A stretch of DNA of 64,000 bases, from positions 310,001 through 374,000 of the forward strand of contig CAWCUZ010000002.1 in assembly GCA_963798795.1 (NCBI GenBank). The letters are read 5' to 3'. The stretch is from CAWCUZ01 sp963798795 (GTDB lineage Bacteria > Acidobacteriota > Vicinamibacteria > Vicinamibacterales > SCN-69-37). The number at the start of each line of letters is the position of its first letter. The stretch's first letter is position 1. The notes beneath the pieces were generated by a model. It made no database searches, was not told the origin of the DNA, and saw only the letters and a program-made list of their open reading frames with translations. This document shows, piece after piece, positions 23,647 to 32,754 of this stretch. Made by a program: the position numbers and the translations under genes.

Positions 23647-24912
23647 ATGAAGTACCGGTACTCGCGCTACGTCGAGGACCTGCTCGACGGCATCGACCTG
23701 GAGTCGCTCGTCTCGCGGCTCTCCGATCTGCTGCTGTCGAGCGGATTCGACAATCCGTGGGATCCGCAGAGCGACGCCGACCGGACGCTCCAGGCGCTGC
23801 ATGACGCGATTCTCGACGCGGTGCTCAATGGCGGCGTCCTCTCCGAGGAGATGCTGAGCCGGCTGCTGTCCCAGGCGTCGCCGGACGGCGACGCGCGCGA
23901 CCAGGACCAGATCGAGGAGCTCGTCCAGCGCATCATCGAGCGGCTCACCGAGCAGGGCTACGTCACGATGGCGGGCCAGCCGGCGCCGCAGGGGCAACCC
24001 GGGGCCGGGCAGAACGGGCCGGCCGGCGAGACCCGGTTCGAAGTGACCGACAAGGCCATCGACTTTCTCGGCTACCGGGCGCTGCGGGACCTGCTGGGAT
24101 CGATGGGCCGGAGCAGCGCGGGCCGGCACGATACGCGCGAGCTGTCGACGGGCGTGGAAGCCGGCGGACCGCCGCGGCCCTACGAGTTCGGCGACACGCT
24201 CAACCTGGACGCGGCCGCCACCATCCTGAACGCCGTGGGACGCCGCGTGCGCAACGGCGCCGTCGCGCCGGACGGCGCCCTCGAAGTCGGCTACGAGGAC
24301 CTGATGATCACGCAGGGCGACTACCAGAGCTCCTGCGCGACAGTGCTGATGCTCGACTGCAGCCACAGCATGGTGCTCTACGGCGAGGACCGGTTCACGC
24401 CCGCCAAGCGCGTCGCCCTGGCCTTGTCGAACCTCATCCGGCACCAGTACCCGGGCGACGCCCTGAACGTCGTGCTGTTCCACGACTCGGCGGAGGAAGT
24501 ACCCGTCGGACAGCTCGGCCGGGTGAGGGTGGGGCCGTACTACACCAACACGCGCGAAGGGCTGCGACTGTCGCGCCGCGTGCTCGAACGGCAGCGCAAG
24601 GACATGAAGCAGATCGTGATGATCACCGACGGCAAGCCATCGGCGGTAACCCGGCCCGACGGCGGCATCTACCGCAACGCCTTCGGACTCGATCCGTTCG
24701 TGCTGCGCGAGACGTTCGCCGAGGTGGCCGCCTGCCGCCGGGCGGGCATCATGATCAACACGTTCATGCTGGCACGCGACTACGACCTGGTCGCGTTCGT
24801 CCGGCGCGTCGCCCGGATCTGCCATGGAAAGGCCTATTTCACGACCCCGTACACGCTCGGGCAGTATGTGCTGATGGACTACCTGAACCGCAAGACGCGG
24901 ACGATTCATTAA
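23647..24912 (+). CDS. VWA domain-containing protein partnered with the MoxR ATPase
   Basis: 421 residues. The N-terminal half is helical with a Gln/Gly/Pro-rich linker near residue 110-125. The von Willebrand A domain begins at about residue 230 with an intact MIDAS: LMLDCSHSMVLYGED (D-x-S-x-S), then TNTREGLRLS and MITDGKPSAV. The MIDAS would bind Mg2+ and contact the ATPase ring or its client. It is cytoplasmic, with no signal peptide. It starts 4 bp after the ATPase stop. Function beyond the pair is unknown. Confidence 0.9.
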   Translation: MKYRYSRYVEDLLDGIDLESLVSRLSDLLLSSGFDNPWDPQSDADRTLQALHDAILDAVLNGGVLSEEMLSRLLSQASPDGDARDQDQIEELVQRIIERLTEQGYVTMAGQPAPQGQPGAGQNGPAGETRFEVTDKAIDFLGYRALRDLLGSMGRSSAGRHDTRELSTGVEAGGPPRPYEFGDTLNLDAAATILNAVGRRVRNGAVAPDGALEVGYEDLMITQGDYQSSCATVLMLDCSHSMVLYGEDRFTPAKRVALALSNLIRHQYPGDALNVVLFHDSAEEVPVGQLGRVRVGPYYTNTREGLRLSRRVLERQRKDMKQIVMITDGKPSAVTRPDGGIYRNAFGLDPFVLRETFAEVAACRRAGIMINTFMLARDYDLVAFVRRVARICHGKAYFTTPYTLGQYVLMDYLNRKTRTIH

Positions 24913-24938
24913 TCAGACGATCGCTTCGAACCGGCCAC

Positions 24939-25228
24939 GGGTCAGTCCCTGCAGTTCGGGGACAGACCCGCGGCTCATGTCGACGTACCAGTCCACGGAT
25001 CAGTCCCTGCAGTTCGGGGACAGACCCGGTCCTCACCTGCGCCGGCCAAGCCACGGGTCAGTCCCGATGGATCGGGGACAGACCCGGTCCTCACCTGCGC
25101 CGGCCAAGCCGCGGGTCGGTCCCGATGGATCGGGGACAGACCCGGTCCCCACCTGCGCCGGCCAAGCCACGGGTCGGTCCCGGTGGATCGGGGACGGACC
25201 CGCTCCCCACCTCGGCGTACCAGTCCGG
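24939..25228. repeat. Five tandem 58-bp units, each with a 31-bp GGGTC...GACCC palindrome
   Basis: Palindromic cores start at 24939, 24997, 25055, 25113 and 25171, exactly 58 bp apart. Each runs from GGGTCAGTCCC (or GGATC/GGGTCGG variants) through a short loop to GGGGACAGACCC. The 27-bp linkers are nearly the same (GGTCCTCACCTGCGCCGGCC-type), with the outer two differing. A degenerate sixth core follows near 25229. The array fills most of the 480-bp gap between the VWA gene and the first TonB receptor. A lone 31-bp copy lies at 42478-42508. Similar-linker tandem duplication, not CRISPR, explains it. Confidence 0.85.
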
Positions 25229-25280
25229 TCAGACCCCGGGGGCCGAACCGGCCGGTACCGGTCAGGCGGAGAAATCCCTC

Positions 25281-25309
25281 TTGTCGAGGGCGCAAGCCGT
25301 GCCTATGCT
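25281..25309 (+). promoter_or_regulatory. Promoter and structured leader of the first TonB receptor
   Basis: TTGTCG (25281-25286), a 17-nt spacer and TATGCT (25304-25309). The leader of about 77 nt holds a 7-bp hairpin (25326-25349) and a GCGGCG-GAAA-CGCCGC tetraloop hairpin (25362-25377) just before the Shine-Dalgarno GAGGGAG. Bases 25299-25323 match the second receptor leader at 22 of 25 positions. Confidence 0.6.
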
Positions 25310-25392
25310 CATACCCAGCAGCAGTCAGGTAGATACTCCTCACTACCTGGTGTATGCATAGGCGGCGGAAACGCCGCGATGAGGGAGACGCT

Positions 25393-28344
25393 ATGCGTGG
25401 AAAGCGGAGTCTCGTTCAGGTGCTGCTCCTGCTGTCGCTGATGGCCGCGCCCGCGTGGGCGCAGGTGCAATCGGGCAGCATCTTCGTGAAAGCGGTCGAC
25501 GAACAGCGCGCGTCGGTGCCCGGCGCGACGGTCACACTCGCGAGCCCCGTGCTGCCACGGCCGCTCGTCGGGATCACGGATTCGACGGGCGTCTACCGGT
25601 TCCCGTCGCTGGGAGTCGGCACGTATACGGTGCGCATTGCACTGAGCGGATTCCAGACGATCACCCGCGAGAACGTGGTCGTGCTGCAGAACCAGACGAC
25701 ACCCATCGACTTCACGATGAAGGTGAGCGCGATGGCCGAGGAAGTCACCGTCTCGGCGGAGACGCCGGTCGTGGACACGAAGAACGCGAACGTCAGCGTG
25801 AACCTCGACGAGAAGCTGCTGGAGACGACGCCGGGCGGGAAGGACATCTGGAACATCCTGGAATACAAGATTCCGGGGCTGGTGTTCGACACGCCGGACG
25901 TCGGCGGCAACCAGGCGGGCCTGCAGCGGGCGTTCACGGCGCGCGGCACGCCGAACAACCAGAACGTCCAGCTGCTCAACGGCGTCAATGTCGGCGATCC
26001 GGCGGCGATCGGGTACTCGATGAACTACTACGAACCGAGCACCTTCGAGAACATCCAGGTGACGACCGGCGCGCAGGACATCTCGATGGGGACGTCGGGC
26101 ACGCTCATCAACATGGTGACCCGCAGCGGGACGAACCGGTTCGCCGGACAGACGCTGGCCACCTATCAGGGCAAGAAGACGCAGTGGGACAACGTCGACG
26201 GCGCGCTGCAGGCGGCGGGGTTCCGGCCCGAAGCGAATGCGGTCGGCTTCATCTCGAACTTCAACGCGCAGGCGGGCGGACCGTTCCTCCGCAACCGGCT
26301 GTTCTATTTCGGGTCCTACAACGACCAGCGCACGCACGTGAACGTGCCCGGGTACCCGGCCATTCCGCCGCCGCAGGTGCCGTCGATCCTGAGCGGCAAC
26401 ACCCAGGACACCACGGACATCCGCAGCGTCTCGGGCAAACTGACCTACTCGCTGAACAGCGCGAACCGCTTCGAGGGCTACGCGAACCGCCAGTGGTACG
26501 ACAAGCCGAATCGCGGCGCCAGTCCGAGCGTCACGCTCGACTCGAATACGAAGGAGTACGACACGTTCCCGGTGGCCCAGGTCAACTGGACGAGCGTGCT
26601 GACGGATCGGCTGTTCCTCGACACGAAGCTGAGCTACAACAACACGCACTTTCCGCTCACGCAGAAGACGGACCAGCAGACGCTGTTCGACAACACGTCG
26701 CGCGTGCGGCTGCGCAACGCGTCGCAGTCGCAGGTGATGTTCCGGCGGCGGCTGCAGGTCACGTCGAACCTGCAGTACTTCGTGCCGGACTTCGCGGGCG
26801 GCCGCCACGAGCTGAAGGCCGGCTTCGACAACGCCTACACGCCCGAGGACGTGACGGTCTCGCGCGTCGACAACGTGGCGCTCACCTTCCGGAGCGACAC
26901 GGGCGCGCCCGTGAACGTGACCATCTACAACTACCCGCGGACAATCCGGCGCGCCGTCATGAACACGGCGTTCTACGGGCAGGACTCGTACTCGGTCGGG
27001 CGGCTGACGCTCATCGGCGGCATCCGGTGGGAGCGGGTGGAGGGCTTCATTCCGCCGCAGTCGCATCCGTCGGGGCAGTACTTCCCCACCGGGCTGGTCA
27101 TCCCGAACGTCAGCCTGGGGGGCGGCCAACGGGGCGACTACCTGGTGCCCGACACGTTCGTCGAGGTGCGTGACGCACCGCTCTGGCACAACTGGGCGCC
27201 GCGCGTGAGCGCCACCTATGACCTGACCGGGCGCGGCAAGACCGTGCTCAAAGCCACGGCGGGCAAGTACCTCGACCAGATCGGCACCGGCACGCCGGGG
27301 CCGAACCCGAACGGCACGATTTCGCAGCAGTACACGTGGAACGACGCCAACGGCGACCTGATCTTCGACCCCGGCGCCGCCGCGTGGAACGGGTCGCAGT
27401 ACGTGGGCGGCGAGTTCGGCAGCCTGCAGCGGACGAGCGTGCCGTCGGTGGGCTCCCCGTTCGACGAGGCCCGGCGCCGCAGCTACCGCACGGAGTACAC
27501 GGTCGGCGTCGACCACGAGCTGATCCCGGGCATGCGGCTCAGCACGACGTTCATCCACCGGGCGGCCAAGGACGTCTACGGCAACGTCGACGTCGACATC
27601 GCCAACTGGGACCAGCTGTACTCGCCGGTCCAGGTGACCGAGCCCGGGCGCGACGGGCTGTCGGGCACGGCCGACGACAAGACGCTCACGGTCTACCAGC
27701 TCAACGACCCGACCTACGCCCAGTCCACGGCGCCCAAGAACGATGACCGGCTCGGCACGACCTACAACGGCATCGAAATCACGGCGACCAAGCGCTACAG
27801 CAACGGCTGGACGCTGCTCGGCGGCTACACCTACTCGCACGAGCGCAACCAGGTCGAGAGCCTGGCCGACGTCAACGACGCGCGCGTGAACGCCAGCGGC
27901 GAAAGCGGCGGCCGGCGGCACAACTTCAAGATCAGCGGGTCGTACCTGCTACCGTACCAGATCCTGTTCGGCGCCAACTTCCGGGCGCAGTCGGGCGCGC
28001 CGCTCACGCGCACGGTGACGATTTCGGACCTGACCCAGGGCGACGTCACCGTGAACGCCGAGCCGCGCGGCAGCGTCTGGACGCCGAAGCTGATCACGCT
28101 CGACGTGCGCGCCGGGCGGTACTTCACGATCCAGGGCAAGACGCTCGAGCTCAGCATGGACGTCTACAACCTGACGAACGCCAACACGGTCTACGCAGTG
28201 CGGACGTTCACGGGCGTGACGAACATCCAGTACGCGGGCGATCCGAACGCCCCGGTGACGCAGATCCCGTCGTTCCTCTCGCCGACCGGATTCCTGGGGC
28301 CGCGGATCATCCGGTTCAACGTGACCTACAACTTCGGCCGCTGA
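25393..28344 (+). CDS. TonB-dependent receptor with carboxypeptidase-like N-terminal domain (Oar-like)
   Basis: 983 residues from ATG 25393, which has GAGGGAG upstream and gives a signal peptide (KRSLVQVLLLLSLMAAPAWA). Residues about 25-115 are a carboxypeptidase-regulatory-like beta sandwich (DSTGVYRFPSLGVGTYTVRI). A plug domain follows (GVNVGDPAAIGYSMNY, GTLINMVTRSGTNRFAG), then a long beta barrel ending GPRIIRFNVTYNFGR, with the terminal aromatic pattern of outer-membrane proteins. It should import a large or scarce substrate using TonB energy; the substrate is not identifiable. It is a tandem paralogue of the next gene, with many identical blocks. Confidence 0.92.
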   Translation: MRGKRSLVQVLLLLSLMAAPAWAQVQSGSIFVKAVDEQRASVPGATVTLASPVLPRPLVGITDSTGVYRFPSLGVGTYTVRIALSGFQTITRENVVVLQNQTTPIDFTMKVSAMAEEVTVSAETPVVDTKNANVSVNLDEKLLETTPGGKDIWNILEYKIPGLVFDTPDVGGNQAGLQRAFTARGTPNNQNVQLLNGVNVGDPAAIGYSMNYYEPSTFENIQVTTGAQDISMGTSGTLINMVTRSGTNRFAGQTLATYQGKKTQWDNVDGALQAAGFRPEANAVGFISNFNAQAGGPFLRNRLFYFGSYNDQRTHVNVPGYPAIPPPQVPSILSGNTQDTTDIRSVSGKLTYSLNSANRFEGYANRQWYDKPNRGASPSVTLDSNTKEYDTFPVAQVNWTSVLTDRLFLDTKLSYNNTHFPLTQKTDQQTLFDNTSRVRLRNASQSQVMFRRRLQVTSNLQYFVPDFAGGRHELKAGFDNAYTPEDVTVSRVDNVALTFRSDTGAPVNVTIYNYPRTIRRAVMNTAFYGQDSYSVGRLTLIGGIRWERVEGFIPPQSHPSGQYFPTGLVIPNVSLGGGQRGDYLVPDTFVEVRDAPLWHNWAPRVSATYDLTGRGKTVLKATAGKYLDQIGTGTPGPNPNGTISQQYTWNDANGDLIFDPGAAAWNGSQYVGGEFGSLQRTSVPSVGSPFDEARRRSYRTEYTVGVDHELIPGMRLSTTFIHRAAKDVYGNVDVDIANWDQLYSPVQVTEPGRDGLSGTADDKTLTVYQLNDPTYAQSTAPKNDDRLGTTYNGIEITATKRYSNGWTLLGGYTYSHERNQVESLADVNDARVNASGESGGRRHNFKISGSYLLPYQILFGANFRAQSGAPLTRTVTISDLTQGDVTVNAEPRGSVWTPKLITLDVRAGRYFTIQGKTLELSMDVYNLTNANTVYAVRTFTGVTNIQYAGDPNAPVTQIPSFLSPTGFLGPRIIRFNVTYNFGR

Positions 28345-28365
28345 CCGCGGCCGTCGACGACCGAA

Positions 28366-28400
28366 GCGGGGCCGGTCCGCAGACGGCGGGCCGGCCCCGC
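28366..28400 (+). terminator. GC hairpin after the first TonB receptor
   Basis: GCGGGGCCGG (28366-28375) pairs perfectly with CCGGCCCCGC (28391-28400) across a 15-nt loop, 22 nt after the stop. There is no U-run, so termination is plausible but not certain. Confidence 0.5.
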
Positions 28401-28449
28401 GTGCGTACGGGCATACTCCATCACAGTAAGTGCATTTGAAATCAGACAC

Positions 28450-28478
28450 TTGCGGGAAATCCCCGGTGTCCCTATGCT
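28450..28478 (+). promoter_or_regulatory. Promoter and structured leader of the second TonB receptor
   Basis: TTGCGG (28450-28455), a 17-nt spacer and TATGCT (28473-28478), the same -10 and spacing as the first receptor. The leader contains GCAGTGG-CGAA-CCACTGC (28536-28553), ending 17 nt before the start codon. Bases 28468-28492 match the first leader at 22 of 25 positions. Confidence 0.6.
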
Positions 28479-28570
28479 CAGCCCCAGCAGCACGCGGGCG
28501 GCGCCCATCCCTGGTCCGTCCGGGTGTTTGCGTTGGCAGTGGCGAACCACTGCACGGGGAGTACAACAAC

Positions 28571-31500
28571 ATGCGTGCAAGGACGGGGCTCATCGCACTT
28601 CTGCTCCTGCTGTCGGTCGCGCTCGTGCCCGGCGTGGCGCTCGCGCAGTTCCAGACCGGCAGCATCCTCGTCAAAGCGACGGACGAACAAGGCGGCGTCC
28701 TGCCCGGCGTCACGGTGACGCTGACCGGCACGGTGCTGCCGGCGCCGCTGGTGGGCGTCACCGACCCGACCGGGGTCTACCGGTTTCCGTCGCTGGCCGT
28801 TGGCACCTACACGGTGAAAGTCGCGCTGAGCGGGTTTCAGGCGATCAGCCGCGAGGACGTCGTGGTGGTCCAGAACCAGACGGTGGCGATTGACTTCTCG
28901 CTGAAGGTCAGCACGGTCTCGGAGGAGATCACGGTGCGCGGGGAGTCGCCGATCGTCGACACGAAGAGCGCCACGGTGAACGTCAACCTGGACAGCAAGC
29001 TGCTCGACACGACGCCGGGCGGCAAGGACATCTGGAACATCCTCGAGTACAAGGTGCCGGGGCTCGTGTTCGATGCCCCGGACGTCGGCGGCAACCAGGC
29101 CGGGCTGCAGCGGGCGTTCACCGCGCGCGGCACGCCGAACTCGCAGAACCAGCAGTTCCTCAACGGGGTCAACGTGGGCGACCCGGCGGCCATCGGCTTC
29201 TCGATGAACTACTACGACCCGAGTGCGTTCCAGAACATCCAGGTGTCCTCGGGGGCGCAGGACATTTCGCTCGCCACCTCGGGCGTGGTCATCAACATGG
29301 TGACCAAGAGCGGCACCAACCGGTTCCACGCGCAGGGACTCGAGACCTATCAGGGTCAGAAGACGCAGTGGGACAACATCACGACGACGCTGCAGAAACA
29401 GGGAATCCGGCCGGAGGCCAACGCGGTCGACTACATCACGAACAGCAACGGCCAGGCCGGCGGTCCGCTCGTGCGCAATCGGCTCTTCTATTTCGGCGCC
29501 GTGAACTACCAGCCGACACACGTCAACGTGGTGGGATTCCCGGCGGTGCCGCCGGCGAACTTCCCGACGCAACTGGCGAGCACGAGCCAGCAGGATACGA
29601 CCGACATCACCACTGCCAGCGGGAAGATCACGTACCAGTTGAGCGCCAACCACCGGTTCGAGTCGTACCTGCAGAAGCAGCGGTACGACAAACCGAACCG
29701 CGCCGCCGGCGCGTCGAACACGCAGGACTCCAACTGGAAGGAATACGACATCGACAACACGGTGCAGCTGCTGTGGAACTGGGTGCTGTCCGATCGACTG
29801 TTCGCCAACAGCAACCTCAGCTACAACAACGTGCATTTCCCGCTGTACCAGAAGACCGATGAGCAGTCGCTGCTGGACAACTCGACCGGCATCCGGCTGC
29901 GCAACAACACCGCGACGCAGATCATGTTCCGGCGCCGCCTCGAGGGCAACTCGAACTGGCAGTACTTCCTGCCGGAGTTCCTGGGCGGGCGGCATGAATT
30001 CAAGGGTGGGTTCAGCAATTCGTACACGCCCGAGGACGTGACGATTGAGCGCGCCGGCAACGTCAACCTCACGTACCGGAGCCAGCAGGGCACGGCCAGC
30101 CAGCCGCCGGGGCCCGTGAACGTGACGATCTACAACACGCCGAACTACATCAAGCGGGCGGTCAACACGACGTCGCTGTACGGGCAGGACACGTACTCCG
30201 TCAACCGGCTGACGGTGACGGCCGGACTGCGCTGGGAGCGCGTCGAGGGCTACCTGCCGGCGCAGGCGCATCCGTCGAGCCTGTACTTCCCGACCGGCCT
30301 GGTCATCACGAACGTGACCGTCGGCGGCGTGACCGGCGACTATGTCGTGCCGGACGCGTTCGCGTCGGTCAGCGACGCGCCGCTCTGGAAGGACTTCGGG
30401 CCACGCGTGAGCGCGACCTACGACCTGACAGGCCGCGGCAAGACGGTCCTGAAGGCGTCGATCGGCCGCTACCTCGATCAGATCGGGACCGGCACACCGG
30501 GCCCGAACCCCAACGGCACGATCAGCCAGACCTACACGTGGATCGACCTGGACGGCAACCTCCAGTTCGACCCGGGCGACGCCGTGTGGGACGGCCGCAA
30601 GTACGTGGGCGGCGAGTTCGGCACCGCGCAGAACGTGAGCGTGCCGAATCCGAACCCGTTCGACCAGACACTCAAGCGCACCAAGCGCGACGAATGGACG
30701 GTCGGGCTGGACCACGAGCTCCTGCCGGGTTTCCGGCTGAGCGGCAGCTTCATCCACCGCAAGGAGAAGGATCCGCAGGGCACCGTCGACGGTCTGTTGT
30801 CGGACTGGAACACGCTCTATTCGACGGTCCAGGTCTCGGACATCGGACGCGACGGCGTGGCCGGCACGGCTGACGACCAGCTCCTCACCGTCTACAGCCT
30901 CAACCGGCTGCCGGACGGGAGCCTGCCGACGCTGCAGACCAAGACGGTCAACGACGACCGGCTCGCCACGCGGTACAACGGCGTGGAGTTCACGGCCGAG
31001 CGGCGGTACCGCGACGGCTGGACCCTGCTTGCCGGCTACACCTACTCGCACACGAAGGTGGACCAGACCAGCCTGTCGAACCCGAACAACGCGTACGTGA
31101 ACGCGACCGGTGAGAACGGCGGCCGCAAGCACGTCTTCAAGCTGACCGGCTCGTACCGGCTGCCCTACGACGTGGTGGCCGGCGCGAACCTGCGCCTGCA
31201 GTCGGGCCTGCCGACGCAGCGCAGCTCGCAGACGTTCCCGACCTGCTCGGCGAGCGTGACCACGCTCTGCACGAACCAGTCGGTGAGCGTGCTCGCCGAA
31301 CCGCGCGGCAGCGTGCTGCTGCCGGCGCTGACGACGCTCGACGTGCGCGCCGGCCGGATCTTCCGGCTCGGCACCCAGCAGATCGAGCTCGACATGGACG
31401 TCTACAACCTGACGAACGCCAACACGACCTATTCGGTCCGCACGGGCACGGGCCGGACGAACGTGATCGACTACTCACAGCCGGGTCAGCCGACCGTCTC

Positions 31501-31582
31501 GATTCCGACGTTCCTCTCGCCGACGGGCGTGCTGGGACCGCGGATCATCCGGTTCAACGTGACGTACGTGTTCGGCGGATAG
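28571..31582 (+). CDS. Second Oar-like TonB-dependent receptor
   Basis: 1003 residues from ATG 28571; the signal peptide is GLIALLLLLSVALVPGVALA. It has the same architecture as the preceding receptor: carboxypeptidase-like domain (DPTGVYRFPSLAVGTYTVKV), plug (GVNVGDPAAIGFSMNYYDPS, VVINMVTKSGTNRF), and barrel to GPRIIRFNVTYVFGG. Loops differ most, for instance a Cys-containing loop near residue 900 (TCSASVTTLCTNQ) absent from its neighbour. The pair probably arose by tandem duplication and may take related but different substrates. Each gene has its own promoter. Confidence 0.92.
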   Translation: MRARTGLIALLLLLSVALVPGVALAQFQTGSILVKATDEQGGVLPGVTVTLTGTVLPAPLVGVTDPTGVYRFPSLAVGTYTVKVALSGFQAISREDVVVVQNQTVAIDFSLKVSTVSEEITVRGESPIVDTKSATVNVNLDSKLLDTTPGGKDIWNILEYKVPGLVFDAPDVGGNQAGLQRAFTARGTPNSQNQQFLNGVNVGDPAAIGFSMNYYDPSAFQNIQVSSGAQDISLATSGVVINMVTKSGTNRFHAQGLETYQGQKTQWDNITTTLQKQGIRPEANAVDYITNSNGQAGGPLVRNRLFYFGAVNYQPTHVNVVGFPAVPPANFPTQLASTSQQDTTDITTASGKITYQLSANHRFESYLQKQRYDKPNRAAGASNTQDSNWKEYDIDNTVQLLWNWVLSDRLFANSNLSYNNVHFPLYQKTDEQSLLDNSTGIRLRNNTATQIMFRRRLEGNSNWQYFLPEFLGGRHEFKGGFSNSYTPEDVTIERAGNVNLTYRSQQGTASQPPGPVNVTIYNTPNYIKRAVNTTSLYGQDTYSVNRLTVTAGLRWERVEGYLPAQAHPSSLYFPTGLVITNVTVGGVTGDYVVPDAFASVSDAPLWKDFGPRVSATYDLTGRGKTVLKASIGRYLDQIGTGTPGPNPNGTISQTYTWIDLDGNLQFDPGDAVWDGRKYVGGEFGTAQNVSVPNPNPFDQTLKRTKRDEWTVGLDHELLPGFRLSGSFIHRKEKDPQGTVDGLLSDWNTLYSTVQVSDIGRDGVAGTADDQLLTVYSLNRLPDGSLPTLQTKTVNDDRLATRYNGVEFTAERRYRDGWTLLAGYTYSHTKVDQTSLSNPNNAYVNATGENGGRKHVFKLTGSYRLPYDVVAGANLRLQSGLPTQRSSQTFPTCSASVTTLCTNQSVSVLAEPRGSVLLPALTTLDVRAGRIFRLGTQQIELDMDVYNLTNANTTYSVRTGTGRTNVIDYSQPGQPTVSIPTFLSPTGVLGPRIIRFNVTYVFGG

Positions 31583-31635
31583 ACCGCGCAGGAGGCGGAG
31601 GGGCGTGGGAGGGACACGCCCGTAGGCACCCAGGA

Positions 31636-31718
31636 CGTCGAAGACGGCGCGCGGCTGGCTGGCGCGGGGGCGAGAAGTCGCCCGCGGCCGGCGCCAGCCA
31701 GCCCGACTGTCTTCGACG
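31636..31718. terminator. Two-step long stem-loop between convergent genes
   Basis: The outer stem CGTCGAAGAC (31636-31645) with GTCTTCGACG (31709-31718) and the inner stem GGCTGGCTGGCGC (31653-31665) with GCGCCAGCCAGCC (31691-31703) are perfect. The structure sits midway between the TonB receptor stop and the end of the flavoprotein gene on the other strand, so it may terminate both. Confidence 0.6.
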
Positions 31719-31772
31719 CGCCTGCGAGTCTGCGTGGTGATCTTTTCTACGCGACCTACGTGTCCTGCGCCC

Positions 31773-32754
31773 CTACGGGATCCGCTTTGCGATCTCCTCG
31801 ATCACCACCTGGCCGTGGAAGCGGCCGTTTTCGATGAAGATGCGGCCGCTCTGGCGGCCCGCCACGCAGGCACCGGCGAGAAAGAGGTTCGGGACGCTGC
31901 TCTCGAAGGTTTCGGGATTCACGGCCGGCGCGCACTCACGCTCGTCGATCGCCGCACCGACCATGCGAAGCAGCGTGGTGTCCGAGCGATAGCCGGTCAG
32001 CAGAAAGACGGCGTCGGCGGGCTCGCGGACCGGGCCGTCGGGCCCTTCGAGTCACGACGTCCCGCGGCAGGATCTCGGTCAGGCTGGTCGAGAAGCGGGC
32101 CGGAATCGACCCCTCGGCAATCCGGTTCTCGATGTCCGGCTTCACCCAGTACTTGATCGACTCGCCGAGCGCGGCGCCCCGGTGGACGAGCAGTACGCGC
32201 GCGCCGTTCCGGAACAGGTCGAGCGCGGCTTCGGCCGCCGAGTTCTTGCCGCCGACGACCACGACCCGGTGTCGGTAGAACGCATGCGGTGCGGAGTAGT
32301 AGTGCGAGACGTGCGGAAGCTGCTCGCCAGGCACGCCCAGCTCGTTCGGCACGTCGTAGGCGCCGGTCGCGATGACGACGGCACGCGCCGTCCGGACGCG
32401 GGCCGGCGCGCCGGCAGGCTGCGCCAGCACGTCGAACTGCCCATCCGGGCGGCGGCTGAGTCCGGTGACCGGCTCGTCGAAGGCGATGTCGAGGTTGAAC
32501 GTGTCGGTCACACGCCGGTAGTACCGGAGCGCTTCCTGCCGGGTCGGCTTCTCGTGGGGGCTCACGAACGGCAGACCGCCAATCTCGAGCAGCTCCGGCG
32601 TGGTGAAGAACACCATGTCGGCGGGATAGCCGAGCAGCGAGTTGACGAGCGCGCCCTTCTCGACCACGAGATAGGTCAGGCCGTGCCGCGTGGCGGCGAT
32701 GGCGGCAGCGAGCCCCGCGGGGCCCGCCCCGATGATGAGCACGTCGTAAGTCAC
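31773..32754 (-). pseudogene. ypdA: YpdA-like FAD-dependent NAD(P)-disulfide oxidoreductase, frameshifted
   Basis: Corrected length is about 327 residues. The FAD motif VLIIGAGPAGLAAAIAATRH is at the N-terminus and the NAD(P) motif VVVVGGKNSAAEAALDLFRN at about residue 160; the C-terminal part has NLFLAGACVAGRQSGRIFIE. Landmarks match YpdA, the putative bacillithiol disulfide reductase, also found in organisms using other thiols. The frame shifts at about 32057, where TRRARRPG replaces EGPDGPVREPADAVF in the other frame. GTG 32754 overlaps the upstream stop (GTGA). Other members of the thioredoxin-reductase superfamily cannot be excluded. Confidence 0.75.

Noticed and set aside
24939..25228. 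CRISPR-like array: 31-bp palindromic repeats with 27-bp spacers at constant 58-bp period
   Set aside because: The spacers are near-copies of each other, the repeat cores vary, no cas genes are near, and lone copies exist elsewhere. This is a tandem duplication of a dispersed repeat.
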